Assembly: GCA_965249895.1 (NCBI GenBank)
Contig: CBDFNC010000005.1
Coordinates: 868,001 to 932,000, forward strand
Reading direction: 5' to 3'
DNA: 64,000 bases
DNA from: CBDFNC01 sp965249895
GTDB taxonomy: Bacteria; Pseudomonadota; Gammaproteobacteria; Enterobacterales; CBDFNC01
In this document: one piece after another, positions 54,365 to 63,834 of the stretch
Layout: every line of letters starts with the position of its first letter
Position numbering within the stretch: the first letter of the stretch is position 1
The notes under the pieces: generated by a model
Database searches by the model: none
What the model saw: only the letters and a program-made list of their open reading frames with translations
What the model was told of the DNA's origin: nothing
Program-made: the position numbers and the translations under genes

Positions 54365-55586
54365 GCAAGGTAAATCGTCACCTCTGATTCGGGTAAAGAA
54401 CCTCTACAAGGTTTTTGGTCCCACGCCCCAGCGTATACTGGAGCAAGTGAAAGCGGGCAAGAGTAAAGATGAGATCCTGGTAGAAACGGGCCATACAGTG
54501 GGCCTAAAAGACATTAACCTTGAAATAAATTCCGGTGAAATCTTCGTCATTATGGGGCTGTCTGGATCTGGTAAATCTACCCTGATCCGTCATTTTAACC
54601 GCTTGATCGATCCAACTGAAGGCGTGATGGAAATTGCCGGCGTGGATGTGATGGCGCTAAGTCCAAAGGCTTTGCAGGAATTTCGTCGTCAGAAAATGGC
54701 CATGGTGTTTCAACACTTTGGTTTACTACCACACAGGACCGTGCTGCAAAATATCGGTTATGGCCTGCAAATTCAGGGAATGAAAAAAGCGGAGCGTAAT
54801 GAACACGCAATGCAGTGGCTGGAAACTGTAGGACTAACCGGATATGAACATCATTATCCGGCCAACCTTTCCGGCGGTCAGCAGCAGCGAGTTGGGCTTG
54901 CCAGAGCACTTTGTACTGACGCCGAAATCTTACTGATGGACGAAGCGTTTTCTGCATTGGACCCACTGATCCGAAGTGAAATGCAAGATCAACTGATATC
55001 CCTGCAGGAGAAACTACATAAAACCATTATCTTCATTACCCACGATTTGGATGAAGCACTGAGATTGGGTGACAGAATAGCCATATTAAGGGATGGGGTC
55101 TTGGTGCAACAGGGGGCGCCTGTAGATATCTTGCTAAACCCGGTTAATGATTATGTCGAAGCTTTTGTCAAAGATGTAAACCGGGCCCGTGCGCTGACTG
55201 TTGAGACTGTGATGAAACCTCAGGTTGTGCGTATCTCAGCCGAAACCATAGGCGAAGCCTTAGCTCAGATGCGCAAAGCAAAAGATGACTATGGTTATTA
55301 TGTGAATGATGATGGTTATCAAGGTGTTATAACTCGCGAGATATTGGAGAAGGTGGAAGCGTCTGACCACAACAAGATTATCGATGACTCCATGTTGCAA
55401 GCGGTACCAGCTGTGATGGCTGATGCATTACTGGAGCAGGTGATCCCGGAAACCCTTGACAGCGTACATCCATTGCCGGTTATCAATCATGAAGGGCATG
55501 TTGAAGGTAAGCTGTCTCGCGCAACCCTGGCCGAGGTGTTAAGTGAACACAATGCGGCAGCCCAGGAGGAGAGAAAAGCAAGTTAG
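54357..55586 (+). CDS. proV: Glycine betaine ABC ATPase (ProV-like) with CBS domains
   Basis: This 409-residue ATPase has Walker A GLSGSGKST, signature LSGGQQQRV and Walker B EILLMDEAFSALDP. The C-terminal 140 residues form a CBS pair that in ProV/OpuA proteins senses ionic strength. It drives import of osmolytes together with ProX and ProW. Confidence 0.9.
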   Translation: MTKQGKSSPLIRVKNLYKVFGPTPQRILEQVKAGKSKDEILVETGHTVGLKDINLEINSGEIFVIMGLSGSGKSTLIRHFNRLIDPTEGVMEIAGVDVMALSPKALQEFRRQKMAMVFQHFGLLPHRTVLQNIGYGLQIQGMKKAERNEHAMQWLETVGLTGYEHHYPANLSGGQQQRVGLARALCTDAEILLMDEAFSALDPLIRSEMQDQLISLQEKLHKTIIFITHDLDEALRLGDRIAILRDGVLVQQGAPVDILLNPVNDYVEAFVKDVNRARALTVETVMKPQVVRISAETIGEALAQMRKAKDDYGYYVNDDGYQGVITREILEKVEASDHNKIIDDSMLQAVPAVMADALLEQVIPETLDSVHPLPVINHEGHVEGKLSRATLAEVLSEHNAAAQEERKAS

Positions 55587-55590
55587 CATA

Positions 55591-55740
55591 CTACGCAGGG
55601 GCCGCCAGCTCCTGCGTTAATTCTGCGGTTGAATAGTGCGTACCTCCGGTCATTCTGATGAACTTTCCCTCTATCAGTCGAAATACCTTAAAACCAGGTT
55701 TTGTATCAACACTTGGATGAATTGGCTTTAAGGACGTCAC
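55591..55740 (-). CDS. Doubtful short ORF convergent with proV
   Basis: A minus-strand GTG at 55738-55740 opens 49 codons with protein-like composition (KPGFKVFRLIEGKFIRMTGG). No ribosome binding site is seen and no family is recognised. It may be the end of a decayed gene. Confidence 0.2.
   Translation of the reverse strand: MTSLKPIHPSVDTKPGFKVFRLIEGKFIRMTGGTHYSTAELTQELAAPA
55593..55617. terminator. Hairpin after proV
   Basis: ACGCAGG pairs with CCTGCGT across an 11-base GC-rich loop, 6 bp after the proV stop. Few T residues follow, so termination may be weak. Confidence 0.4.
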
Positions 55741-55968
55741 TTAATATAAGTTAAACGCGTGTGGGATGTACTCAGCTCCTTTAATCGCCGTGTATTTTTC
55801 ACCACAGTTGTTAATTGACACCGTGGTCGTCCATCACCGATGTTCATGCAAACGGAAAAGATAAACGGATAGACAATTCCTGTCACTATCTATAGGTTAA
55901 CTTCTAGTAACAATGATATTGATTTGGCGGCGTCTTTACGACGCTTCGCTTTTTAGGAATAAACATCT
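55741..55968. other. Intergenic region upstream of the GNAT gene
   Basis: AT-rich sequence that probably includes the GNAT promoter; nothing else stands out. Confidence 0.35.
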
Positions 55969-56484
55969 ATGCATTCATGTGATGTCACGATTAGAACCAC
56001 GACCAAAGACGACATTGAAACAATCATGAGCTTCATTCAAAAGAAGGCGGAGTTTGATTTCACCACTCGGGGGTTTGGAAGTTCGTTAGAAGTCTCACAA
56101 GATCGGTTACTCAACACTTTGTTCAATGATTCACCATATGCAAACGCAATATTCGCTGAATTAAACGAAACGATATGTGGCTTCGCCATGTACCATTTCA
56201 GGTATTCCTCTTTTATGGGTTTGCCTTATCTTTGGCTTGATGACTTACTTGTTAACGCCAATACCAGGAGCAAAGGCATTGGTAAAAAGCTGATGCAGAG
56301 TTTAGCCACGCAAGCACTGGATAAAAACTGCTCACATATGGCATGGACTGCGAGTACGAAAAACTTAAAAGGTTTACAGTTTTATGCAAGGCTTGGAGCA
56401 AAACGTCAAGATGATAACGGCAAGTTAATCACATTTCGTCTGGATTGTTCCGGTTTTTTAGCTCTGGGTAACAGCTCACGATAG
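55969..56484 (+). CDS. GNAT-family acetyltransferase with altered C-terminus
   Basis: This 171-residue protein has the GNAT fold: IRTTTKDDIETI at the start and the acetyl-CoA loop NTRSKGIGKKLM near residue 105, followed by the AWTASTKNLKGLQFYARLGA block. The last residues (ALGNSSR) are encoded by a remnant of the 177-bp repeat, which replaced the native 3' end. The core looks intact, so it may still be active. The substrate is unknown. Confidence 0.8.
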   Translation: MHSCDVTIRTTTKDDIETIMSFIQKKAEFDFTTRGFGSSLEVSQDRLLNTLFNDSPYANAIFAELNETICGFAMYHFRYSSFMGLPYLWLDDLLVNANTRSKGIGKKLMQSLATQALDKNCSHMAWTASTKNLKGLQFYARLGAKRQDDNGKLITFRLDCSGFLALGNSSR

Positions 56485-56512
56485 TTCGCCGAACCTTATG
56501 GCCGCGGGCTTC
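56465..56512. repeat. Remnant of the 177-bp repeat (copy 4)
   Basis: TGGGTAACAGCTCACGATAG is followed, after an internal deletion, by TTCGCCGAACCTTATGG, both blocks of the 177-bp element in order. It forms the 3' end of the GNAT gene. The right terminus is missing. Confidence 0.7.
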
Positions 56513-56783
56513 CCATTTTGCTGTTTCTTGCCAGCTACAGGTTTGACTCGAAACAGCTTCTCGCCATGTGTCACAGTCGTCCATTCACTACAGTTTGACC
56601 TACCCTAGGTGTCGCCTAAAACAGCTGCATCACTCCTTTACTACCACCACAAAATGTCAGAAAATTTAACAATCAAAAAAAATATCTACTTTTAAAAGTT
56701 CATTTATTCTGCTTTTTCAGCAACTTATCCAGTTAGGTACAGCTTTTGCTTTGCCAATATAGGAAGGAGCTCAGGAGGCGAAG

Positions 56784-58454
56784 ATGGATACCAGCGAAAA
56801 AGCACTGAATAAGGCTCAAACCTACTACCCCCTCCTTGGTGTCACCCCAAGATATTTCCTCGCAATTTTAGTCTCTCTCACACAAATTTTGTTGTTGTTT
56901 ATGGTGTTGGATCACCTATTGATATCCCAAACTCAGCTAACCGAGCAGGGGTACCAGCAAACAGTCTTGGTCCTTGCTTTAATAACGCACCACAGCGCTC
57001 ATCCTTGGTTGATAGCGCTCATTGTTTGCGCCGCCCTTGTTATTTTGTGGCGTTACCCTGCATTCCTGTCGCCCTGGAAAAACCTTGATTCGGGGCACCT
57101 TATCCGGCTTTTTGTGGTGTTTGTTGCTGGCATTCTAGCCTGGCGATTTACCACCTATGATTACAACCTTTATTACGGTCAGGCTCATTACCTCGACCGC
57201 ATTCTTTTACTCGCTTTATTGCCTCTCATTTACTGGCGACCACTGTTTATTTTTCCCTTCATCGTCATCCTGTCCGTTGTGATATGGCAGTTTGCTCACC
57301 CAATTGCTCCTTATTCATGGGCTCAGCAGTATATGCCCATACGCTTGATGACCCTGTTTGGCAGCGCATTTATCGTGACTTGTATTACGGGAAAACAGCG
57401 CACTATGGACTTTATTTTTCTCACATGTTGCCTGGTGATTTCCCACTATTGGGTACCTGGGGTGGGTAAATTTCAGCTCGATTGGTTTAGCCATGGCCAT
57501 ATCTACAACTTACTGCCAGCAACCTATGCAAATGGATGGTTAGCTTTTCTCCATCCCGATCAGCTTTCTGCTATCACCAGCTTGGTTGCAGAGTTTGACG
57601 AGGTGATGATCGCTTTCACCTTGTTACTCGAATGGGGAGCATTACTGGTATTGTGGCGTAAGCTGACTCTGCTGCCGTTTTTATGCGCCGCCATTTTGTT
57701 TCACTTGGGGGTATTTTTCCTGTCGGGCATATTCTTCTGGCAGTGGATCGCCATCGATACGGCACTGATCTTACTGTTGCAACAAATACAACACAGGCGA
57801 ATATTTAACAGGCCCTACTTTTTCTTATCCATATTGCTCATCGGCGGTGCCCCATTTTGGTTTAAACCCGTCAAACTGGCCTGGTATGACAGTCCCATGA
57901 GTTACACTTTTCGCATCGAAGGGCTGGACTCACATGGGCAACGAATTCCTCTACCCCCGGCCTTCTTTGCCCCCTACGACTATCAGTTTACCCAAAGTAA
58001 TTTTAGTTATTTGGTTCCCAGACCCTCCCTTGGGTTGGTTTGGGGGGCCACGCGAAACTATTCCTTGATCCAGGCACTCAATAACGCGCAAACACCGGGA
58101 GAGGTGAAAACCATTGAGTTGACCAAAGGTAAATTCCGCTTTAACGATTCAAAAGGTCAACAGTTTGATACTTTTATCCAGAAATTCGTCGGAAATTTTA
58201 ACCAAAGAGGCAGCAAGAAAACCTGGCTTACTCCGCTCAAATCGCCTTCTCAGCTCTGGACCCTGTCTCCCGGACCTACCGGTTTCAGCAGCATAACTCA
58301 GGTCCGCGTGTATCTGATAAGCAGCCTGTTTCAGCACGGCCAGTATATTGAATTTGGCAATGAGTTGGTGCGAGAAATCACCATTCCTGTTAAGGGGCAT
58401 CACCCTGCACCGCTACAGGCCACTATTCTCGCTACTGTCGGAGAGGACAGCTGA
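56784..58454 (+). CDS. HTTM-like multi-pass membrane protein
   Basis: This 556-residue protein has about ten to twelve membrane spans in the first 380 residues and a soluble C-terminal part of about 170 residues. The VGKFQLDWFSHGHIYNLL region and overall layout recall HTTM (vitamin-K-dependent carboxylase-like) proteins, but I cannot point to catalytic residues with confidence. A strong GGAGGCG site precedes the ATG. Its stop overlaps the next start (TGATG), so it is the first gene of the biosynthetic operon. Confidence 0.6.
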   Translation: MDTSEKALNKAQTYYPLLGVTPRYFLAILVSLTQILLLFMVLDHLLISQTQLTEQGYQQTVLVLALITHHSAHPWLIALIVCAALVILWRYPAFLSPWKNLDSGHLIRLFVVFVAGILAWRFTTYDYNLYYGQAHYLDRILLLALLPLIYWRPLFIFPFIVILSVVIWQFAHPIAPYSWAQQYMPIRLMTLFGSAFIVTCITGKQRTMDFIFLTCCLVISHYWVPGVGKFQLDWFSHGHIYNLLPATYANGWLAFLHPDQLSAITSLVAEFDEVMIAFTLLLEWGALLVLWRKLTLLPFLCAAILFHLGVFFLSGIFFWQWIAIDTALILLLQQIQHRRIFNRPYFFLSILLIGGAPFWFKPVKLAWYDSPMSYTFRIEGLDSHGQRIPLPPAFFAPYDYQFTQSNFSYLVPRPSLGLVWGATRNYSLIQALNNAQTPGEVKTIELTKGKFRFNDSKGQQFDTFIQKFVGNFNQRGSKKTWLTPLKSPSQLWTLSPGPTGFSSITQVRVYLISSLFQHGQYIEFGNELVREITIPVKGHHPAPLQATILATVGEDS

Positions 58455-59593
58455 TGAAGGCCTTATTGCTCATTTATTTGATATTTTTCTCTACTAACCT
58501 TCAGGCACACCGTCTGGGTGAAAGCTATATCTTTTTAACCATCACAGAAAACGCCCCCCTAAAGGGAAGAATAGAAGTCACCCTGAAAGACTTAAGTAAA
58601 GTTATCGTCCTGGATAAAGATGGCAACGGGGACATTTCCGAAAGTGAATTACAACGAGAAGCCGCCGAAATCAAGGCTTACTTTTCTCATAGATTACACT
58701 TTTACGACCAGGCTCGTCAGTACAAGCCTGAGTTCAATGAGCATGCTCTACGTAAGCTTAAATTCGCTACCTTTGTGATGCTTGATTTCAACGTCCCGGA
58801 TTTGTTCCCTATACCGGAATCCCTTGATGTGGATTACAGCTTCCTGTTTAACGATTTAGAGCCCAGTCACAGAGGGTTACTGGTGCTCGAAAACAACACC
58901 CGCAGCGGCGCCGTTAGTATGGAGTCCAACGTTGCGCTTATCTTTACAGCTGACGAAACACGCCAGGCATTATCACTGAAATCCCGCAGTTGGTTCGCCG
59001 CTTTTAGCGCCTTTGTAAAACAGGGGATCTGGCATATCTGGATAGGAATTGACCATATCCTGTTTATTATCACCCTGCTGCTCCCCTCTGTATTAATTTA
59101 TCGTCAGAGAAAATGGCAACCTGTAAATAACCTTAAAGAATCTATCCTATATGTGTTCAAAATCATCTCCCTGTTTACCCTGGCGCACTCCCTGACCTTA
59201 TCCCTGGCGGCACTGGAGATCGTAAAACTTCCTCCAAACCTGGTGGAAGCAGTGATTGCCATCTCCATTGGTATTGCAGCCCTGAACAATATATTTCCCC
59301 TGTTCAGACAAAGAATTGGTCTGCTAGTGGTGGGGTTTGGTCTGTTTCACGGCTTTGGTTTTGCCAATGTATTACTGCCCTTAGGGTTAAGCCAGTCATC
59401 GCTGCTGTCCTCTCTGGTGGGGTTTAACCTCGGGGTGGAATTGGGCCAGCTGGTTATTGTCGGTTTGGTATTTCCATTATTGTATCTCAGTCGAAACTGG
59501 AAACCTTACCGCCTTCAGATACTCAATCTGGCCTCCGTTGGATTAATTGCCGTTTCGTTTGTGTGGTTCGTTGAACGTGCATTTTTGGCCTAG
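58454..59593 (+). CDS. HupE/UreJ-family membrane protein with an EF-hand
   Basis: This 379-residue protein has a signal peptide (to about residue 18), an EF-hand calcium loop DKDGNGDISESE at 54-65 in an exported N-terminal domain, and a C-terminal HupE/UreJ_2 membrane domain with GIDHILFII, GFGLFHGFGFANVLLPLG and FNLGVELGQL. It may move a metal ion or couple calcium to transport; neither is proven. Translation is coupled to the HTTM-like gene. It is a distant paralogue of the HupE-like gene at 36.8 kb. Confidence 0.75.
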   Translation: MKALLLIYLIFFSTNLQAHRLGESYIFLTITENAPLKGRIEVTLKDLSKVIVLDKDGNGDISESELQREAAEIKAYFSHRLHFYDQARQYKPEFNEHALRKLKFATFVMLDFNVPDLFPIPESLDVDYSFLFNDLEPSHRGLLVLENNTRSGAVSMESNVALIFTADETRQALSLKSRSWFAAFSAFVKQGIWHIWIGIDHILFIITLLLPSVLIYRQRKWQPVNNLKESILYVFKIISLFTLAHSLTLSLAALEIVKLPPNLVEAVIAISIGIAALNNIFPLFRQRIGLLVVGFGLFHGFGFANVLLPLGLSQSSLLSSLVGFNLGVELGQLVIVGLVFPLLYLSRNWKPYRLQILNLASVGLIAVSFVWFVERAFLA

Positions 59594-59601
59594 GAAAAAT
59601 A

Positions 59602-60708
59602 ATGAAGACAAAAATTCTTAACGCGCACGACATCCGCAAAATCGTATTAAAGGTAGGGCTGAATGAGTTAATGGATAACACCATCATCTGCCTAACTCAA
59701 GCGTTCGCCAGCTATAACGCCAGGGAAACCCGGATCCCTCCAAGGGAGGGCTTTAGCTACCACCACCCCGAGTTTGGCCTGATTGAGTGGATGCCTACCC
59801 TGCAAGCGGGCGAACAGGTGCATATGAAAATGGTCGCTTATCATCCAAATAACGGCAGGCAGCACCAATTACCCACCATTTTATCTACATTAAGCTTGTT
59901 CGATGTAGCAAATGGTCATATGCAGTGTTTACTCGATGGCTGCTTTATCACAGCCCTGCGAACCGGAGCGGCGTCCGCACTGGCGAGTAAAGCCTTGGCC
60001 AGATCAGCCAGCACCCAGCTGGGCATCATTGGTTGCGGCGCCCAAGCAGTCACTCAACTGCATGCTTTATCCCGGATTTTCCAACTCAGACATCTTTATA
60101 TCTACGACGACGATCCGCTCGCTATCGCCAGTTTTGCCAGGCGTGTGCAAGGGCTGGGCCTATCAGGTCTGGAAATTCAGCCCGCCAGTCCGGTAAGTTT
60201 TGTTCCTAAGGTCGACATCTTGTGTACAGCCACCTCTGTCGCCACAGGACATGGCCCGGTATTCAAAGACACTGCGGTGCAAGATCACCTGCATATCAAC
60301 GCGGTGGGTTCTGACTTTAAAGGCAAACTTGAACTACCCGAAGCCCTCGCACGGCGCTGCTTTATCTGCCCTGACTTTCGAGCCCAGGCCATTAAAGAGG
60401 GAGAATGTCAGCAAGTGGCTGCCGGTGATATCGGACCCGAGCTACACCAGATCATCAAGGCTCCCACTCGTTACCGGCACCTGCCGGATGACCTTACCTT
60501 ATTCGACTCTACCGGTTGGGCCATCGAGGACATGGTGGCCAGCAAGATGATGATGGCCTACGCCGACGAGTTACACATAGGCAGTGATATTGAACTGGAG
60601 ATGGTTTCCAGCGACCATCGCAACCCATATCAGTTTATTTTTGACGGTATCGATGCTGTCGTTAGCAGACCTTCAGTCAGCTTAGAAACCGACATTAAAT
60701 GGGAGTAG
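59602..60708 (+). CDS. Ornithine cyclodeaminase-family enzyme
   Basis: This 368-residue protein has the family signature TALRTGAAS (117-125), the Rossmann motif GIIGCGAQA (141-149) and AVGSDFKGKLEL (234-245), closer to true ornithine cyclodeaminase than the SbnB-like gene at 4 kb. Ornithine cyclodeaminase turns ornithine into proline. Placed next to proline-type activation and oxidation genes, it could supply proline for the carrier-bound pathway. Substrate assignment is inference. Confidence 0.75.
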   Translation: MKTKILNAHDIRKIVLKVGLNELMDNTIICLTQAFASYNARETRIPPREGFSYHHPEFGLIEWMPTLQAGEQVHMKMVAYHPNNGRQHQLPTILSTLSLFDVANGHMQCLLDGCFITALRTGAASALASKALARSASTQLGIIGCGAQAVTQLHALSRIFQLRHLYIYDDDPLAIASFARRVQGLGLSGLEIQPASPVSFVPKVDILCTATSVATGHGPVFKDTAVQDHLHINAVGSDFKGKLELPEALARRCFICPDFRAQAIKEGECQQVAAGDIGPELHQIIKAPTRYRHLPDDLTLFDSTGWAIEDMVASKMMMAYADELHIGSDIELEMVSSDHRNPYQFIFDGIDAVVSRPSVSLETDIKWE

Positions 60709-60712
60709 AGCC

Positions 60713-61861
60713 ATGGATTTTACCTGGAGCCCCGCGCAACTCGAATACAAAAATAAGGTCGTCACTTTTGCCAGGGATTGCTTGCAAGATAACCTGAAAG
60801 AGCGGGACAGGTGCGGCGAATTCTCCACAGATCACTGGCAAAAATGCGCTGCTTTCGGCATTCAGGGCATGGCCATGCCGGCGGAATACTCGGGTACCGA
60901 GGAGCAGGACATATTAACCGGCTTACTGATGATGGAGGCCCTGGGTTATGCCTGCGCCGACAACGGGTTTACCTTTGCCCTTAACGCCCAAATGTGGACA
61001 GTGCAACTGCCCATTCTGCACCACGGCAGCCGACAACAGAAGGCCCGATTATTGCCCTGTTTATGTCAGGGTAAAAGTATCGGCGCCCACGCAATGACAG
61101 AGCCAAACACGGGCTCAGATGCGTTCGCTATGGAAACAACAGCAGAAAAGGTCGCCGGCGGTTACCTGTTAAATGGCAGTAAAGCCATGATCTCACTGGC
61201 GCCAATCGCCGATGTCTTTTTGCTATTTGCCTCTACGGCGCCTTCCCTTGGAAAGTGGGGCATCTCCGCCTTTCTGATTAACAAGGGCACTCCAGGTCTC
61301 ACTGTTAGCCCCCCCATAGAGAAAATGGGCTTACGGACAGTTCCCATGGGAAACATCCAACTCTCCCATTGCCTTGTTGCGGAAGAAGATCGTCTGGGGC
61401 CGGAAGGGGCTGGTGCCAGCCTGTCCATCAGCTCACTTGAATTTGAACGCTGCTGTATACTGGCCAGCCAATTAGGCGCCATGGAGCGCCAGCTAGAACA
61501 AACTATCGCCTACGCCAAAAGCCGACATCAATTCGGTCAGCCTATCGCTAAATTTCAATCCGTATCCAACCGGATCGTGGATATGAAAATGCGGCTGGAA
61601 ACAGCACGCCTGCTGCTTTATCACGTGGGTTGGTTAAAACAACAGGGTAAACCCGCCATGATGGAGGCAGCCCTACTCAAACTCTATTTAAGTGAACAAT
61701 TTGTCGCGTCCGGGATAGACGCTATTCGTACTTACGGAGGCAAAGGGTTTCTCACCGAAACCGGTGTCGAGCGGGACTTAAGGGACGCCATCGGCGGGAT
61801 CCTGTACGCGGGAACTTCGGATATACAAAGAAACATTATCGCCGGACTGTTGGGGTTGTGA
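60713..61861 (+). CDS. Acyl-CoA dehydrogenase-like flavoenzyme, possible prolyl-carrier oxidase
   Basis: This 382-residue protein has the acyl-CoA dehydrogenase fold: AMTEPNTGSDAFAMETTA, the FAD-binding ILASQLGAMERQLE and RHQFGQPIAKFQSV regions, and a C-terminal YAGTSDIQRNIIAGLLGL. Relatives such as PigA and RedW oxidise prolyl-S-carrier to pyrrolyl-S-carrier. The neighbours (adenylation enzyme and carrier protein) support that role. It starts 4 bp after the preceding stop. Confidence 0.8.
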   Translation: MDFTWSPAQLEYKNKVVTFARDCLQDNLKERDRCGEFSTDHWQKCAAFGIQGMAMPAEYSGTEEQDILTGLLMMEALGYACADNGFTFALNAQMWTVQLPILHHGSRQQKARLLPCLCQGKSIGAHAMTEPNTGSDAFAMETTAEKVAGGYLLNGSKAMISLAPIADVFLLFASTAPSLGKWGISAFLINKGTPGLTVSPPIEKMGLRTVPMGNIQLSHCLVAEEDRLGPEGAGASLSISSLEFERCCILASQLGAMERQLEQTIAYAKSRHQFGQPIAKFQSVSNRIVDMKMRLETARLLLYHVGWLKQQGKPAMMEAALLKLYLSEQFVASGIDAIRTYGGKGFLTETGVERDLRDAIGGILYAGTSDIQRNIIAGLLGL

Positions 61862-61862
61862 T

Positions 61863-63449
61863 ATGGAGCCACTGCTTAGCCAGGTAATCGACCAATCCGC
61901 AAGCCTCTATCCGGATAAGGCTGCCTTTCGCTTCAACGGTAAGAGCCTGAGTTACGAAAGCCTGGCCACGGCTGCGGATAAACTAGCTCGCGTATTAGTG
62001 GAGTTAGGTGTTACACGTGGTGATCGGGTGGCCATTTACCTGAACAAGAGCCTTAAATCACCCGTTGCAATATATGGCGTAATGCAAGCAGGCGCCGCCT
62101 ATGTACCATTGGATCCCAGCGCCCCACTAGCCAGATTAAGTAAAATACTCAGTCACTGCGGAGTAAAGGTGATAATCAGCCAACCACAAAAACAGGCTGA
62201 ACTTAGCACCTTGTTGAAGCTAGCAAAAACAGTTATCACCGCTGTTGGGGTGACCGAAACCTCACCCGGAGTTACCTGGATTTCCTGGCAACAAGTCTCC
62301 AGCGCCCCCACAGGAATACAAGTACGGGGAAAAGCCACAGATCTCGCTTACATTATGCCCACCTCGGGCTCAACCGGAGAGCCAAAAGGTATTATGCACA
62401 CACAGGCAAGCGGCCTTAGTTACGCCAAACTTGCCAGCAGTACTTACCGGCTTAAGCCACAAGATAAACTAAGCAACTTTTCTCCGCTGCATTTCGATAT
62501 GTCCACCTTCGACTACTTTGCCGGTCCACTGTCCGGCGCCTGCACCAGTATTATCCCGGAAGCATACACCAAGCTGCCGGCCAGTTTATCTCAGCTTATC
62601 GAAGACGAGCAGTTAACCATCTGGTACTCAGTGCCCTATGCCCTTATTCAATTATTGCTGCGCGGCGCATTGGAAAAACGCAACCTTAGTCGGCTACGCT
62701 GGGTACTCTTTGGTGGCGAGCCCATTGCTCCAAAACACCTGTTTGGCCTGATGAAACACCTGCCTAAGGCCAGGTTTAGTAATGTATACGGGCCTGCGGA
62801 GGTGAATCAGTGTTGTTATTACCATGTTCCCAGGCAACGAATGAACCCTATGCAAGCAGTGCCGATTGGCAAACCCTGGCGAGACACTCAGGCGATAATT
62901 CTGGATAACGCAAACCGTCCCTGCCCACCCGGAAAAACCGGCGAGCTGGCTATCAATAGTCCTACCATGATGTCCGGTTATTGGCGCCAGGAACAACAAA
63001 ACAAACGCTGTTTCTATATCACTCAAAGCAACGAAAAATACTACCGAACCGGCGATTTAGTGAAACAGACGAACGACGGAAACCTGCACTATCTCGGCCG
63101 AAAAGACCGGCAAATAAAGATCCGCGGCTATCGTGTTGAACTGGATGAAATAGAAGCCGTGTTATTAACCCACCCACAGGTGGAAGCGGCAGGGAGTTAC
63201 TCCGTCCCCATTCTAGGCATTGGACCCGAGCTGGAAGCCGCCGTGCTGGTTAAGGGCGACGTGACTTGTGAAGAGCTGCACGCCTTCAGCGCCCTCTCCC
63301 TACCCTGGTACGCGTTACCAAGACAGGTGTTGATCTTAACATTCTTACCCACCACAACCACAGGAAAAATCGACCGCCGAGCCCTGACACTACAAGCACT
63401 GGCGGCGCAGGAACAGCGCCGGCCGTTAAAAAAAGGTAAGGATGCATGA
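61863..63449 (+). CDS. Stand-alone adenylation enzyme (prolyl-carrier ligase type)
   Basis: This 528-residue protein has adenylation core motifs: A3 TSGSTGEPKG (167-176), A4 FSPLHFDMSTFDYF (206-219), A5 NVYGPAEV (307-314), A7 YRTGDLV and A10 TTTGKIDRRAL. The shape of the A4 and A5 region resembles PigI/RedM-type proline activators, but the specificity code needs a structural alignment. It would load the amino acid onto the carrier protein encoded directly downstream; its stop overlaps that start by 4 bp. Confidence 0.8.
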   Translation: MEPLLSQVIDQSASLYPDKAAFRFNGKSLSYESLATAADKLARVLVELGVTRGDRVAIYLNKSLKSPVAIYGVMQAGAAYVPLDPSAPLARLSKILSHCGVKVIISQPQKQAELSTLLKLAKTVITAVGVTETSPGVTWISWQQVSSAPTGIQVRGKATDLAYIMPTSGSTGEPKGIMHTQASGLSYAKLASSTYRLKPQDKLSNFSPLHFDMSTFDYFAGPLSGACTSIIPEAYTKLPASLSQLIEDEQLTIWYSVPYALIQLLLRGALEKRNLSRLRWVLFGGEPIAPKHLFGLMKHLPKARFSNVYGPAEVNQCCYYHVPRQRMNPMQAVPIGKPWRDTQAIILDNANRPCPPGKTGELAINSPTMMSGYWRQEQQNKRCFYITQSNEKYYRTGDLVKQTNDGNLHYLGRKDRQIKIRGYRVELDEIEAVLLTHPQVEAAGSYSVPILGIGPELEAAVLVKGDVTCEELHAFSALSLPWYALPRQVLILTFLPTTTTGKIDRRALTLQALAAQEQRRPLKKGKDA

Positions 63450-63682
63450 AACAAACTATCCATCGCTTTATCAGCGAAGAATTGTTAAGCGGCCAGGTTC
63501 AACTCAGCGAAGACGCCGAACTGTTGCTTTCCGGACTGGTGGATTCCATCGGAATAATGCGCCTGGTGATGTTTTTGGAAGACAGTGCTGATATTCATAT
63601 TCCGCCCGAAGACGTCACCATAGAAAACTTCGTCACCATTACTACCATTAACGCGTATATGAGAGGGAGGGGCAGCGAATGA
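63446..63682 (+). CDS. Peptidyl/acyl carrier protein
   Basis: This 78-residue carrier has the phosphopantetheine-site motif LVDSIG with Ser34, and the usual four-helix pattern. It receives the activated amino acid from the upstream ligase and holds it for the dehydrogenase. Its 3' end (from 63605) is the unit that is repeated downstream, and its TGA overlaps the next ATG (ATGA). Confidence 0.85.
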   Translation: MKQTIHRFISEELLSGQVQLSEDAELLLSGLVDSIGIMRLVMFLEDSADIHIPPEDVTIENFVTITTINAYMRGRGSE

Positions 63683-63834
63683 ACCAGCCAACCACCTTTT
63701 CCCTAACTCAAAGCCAGTCCCTGCTATTGACAGCGCAGCGATTACTTTATCTCCCACCCGAAGACGTCACCATAGAAAACTTCGTCACCATTACTACCAT
63801 TAACGCGTATATGAGAGGGAGGGGCAGCGAATGA
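63679..63834 (+). CDS. 51-codon chimeric ORF, repeat unit 1
   Basis: The ORF begins MNQPTTFSLTQSQSLLLTA, which resembles the start of a condensation or acyltransferase-type enzyme, then passes at YLPPEDV into the C-terminal residues of the carrier protein. It starts in an ATGA overlap with the carrier gene and ends in an ATGA overlap with the next unit. It is possibly translated by coupling; a product role is unknown. Confidence 0.5.
   Translation: MNQPTTFSLTQSQSLLLTAQRLLYLPPEDVTIENFVTITTINAYMRGRGSE

Noticed and set aside
63485..63757. Minus-strand frame over the carrier-protein gene
   Set aside because: Antisense shadow of the carrier-protein gene and repeat.
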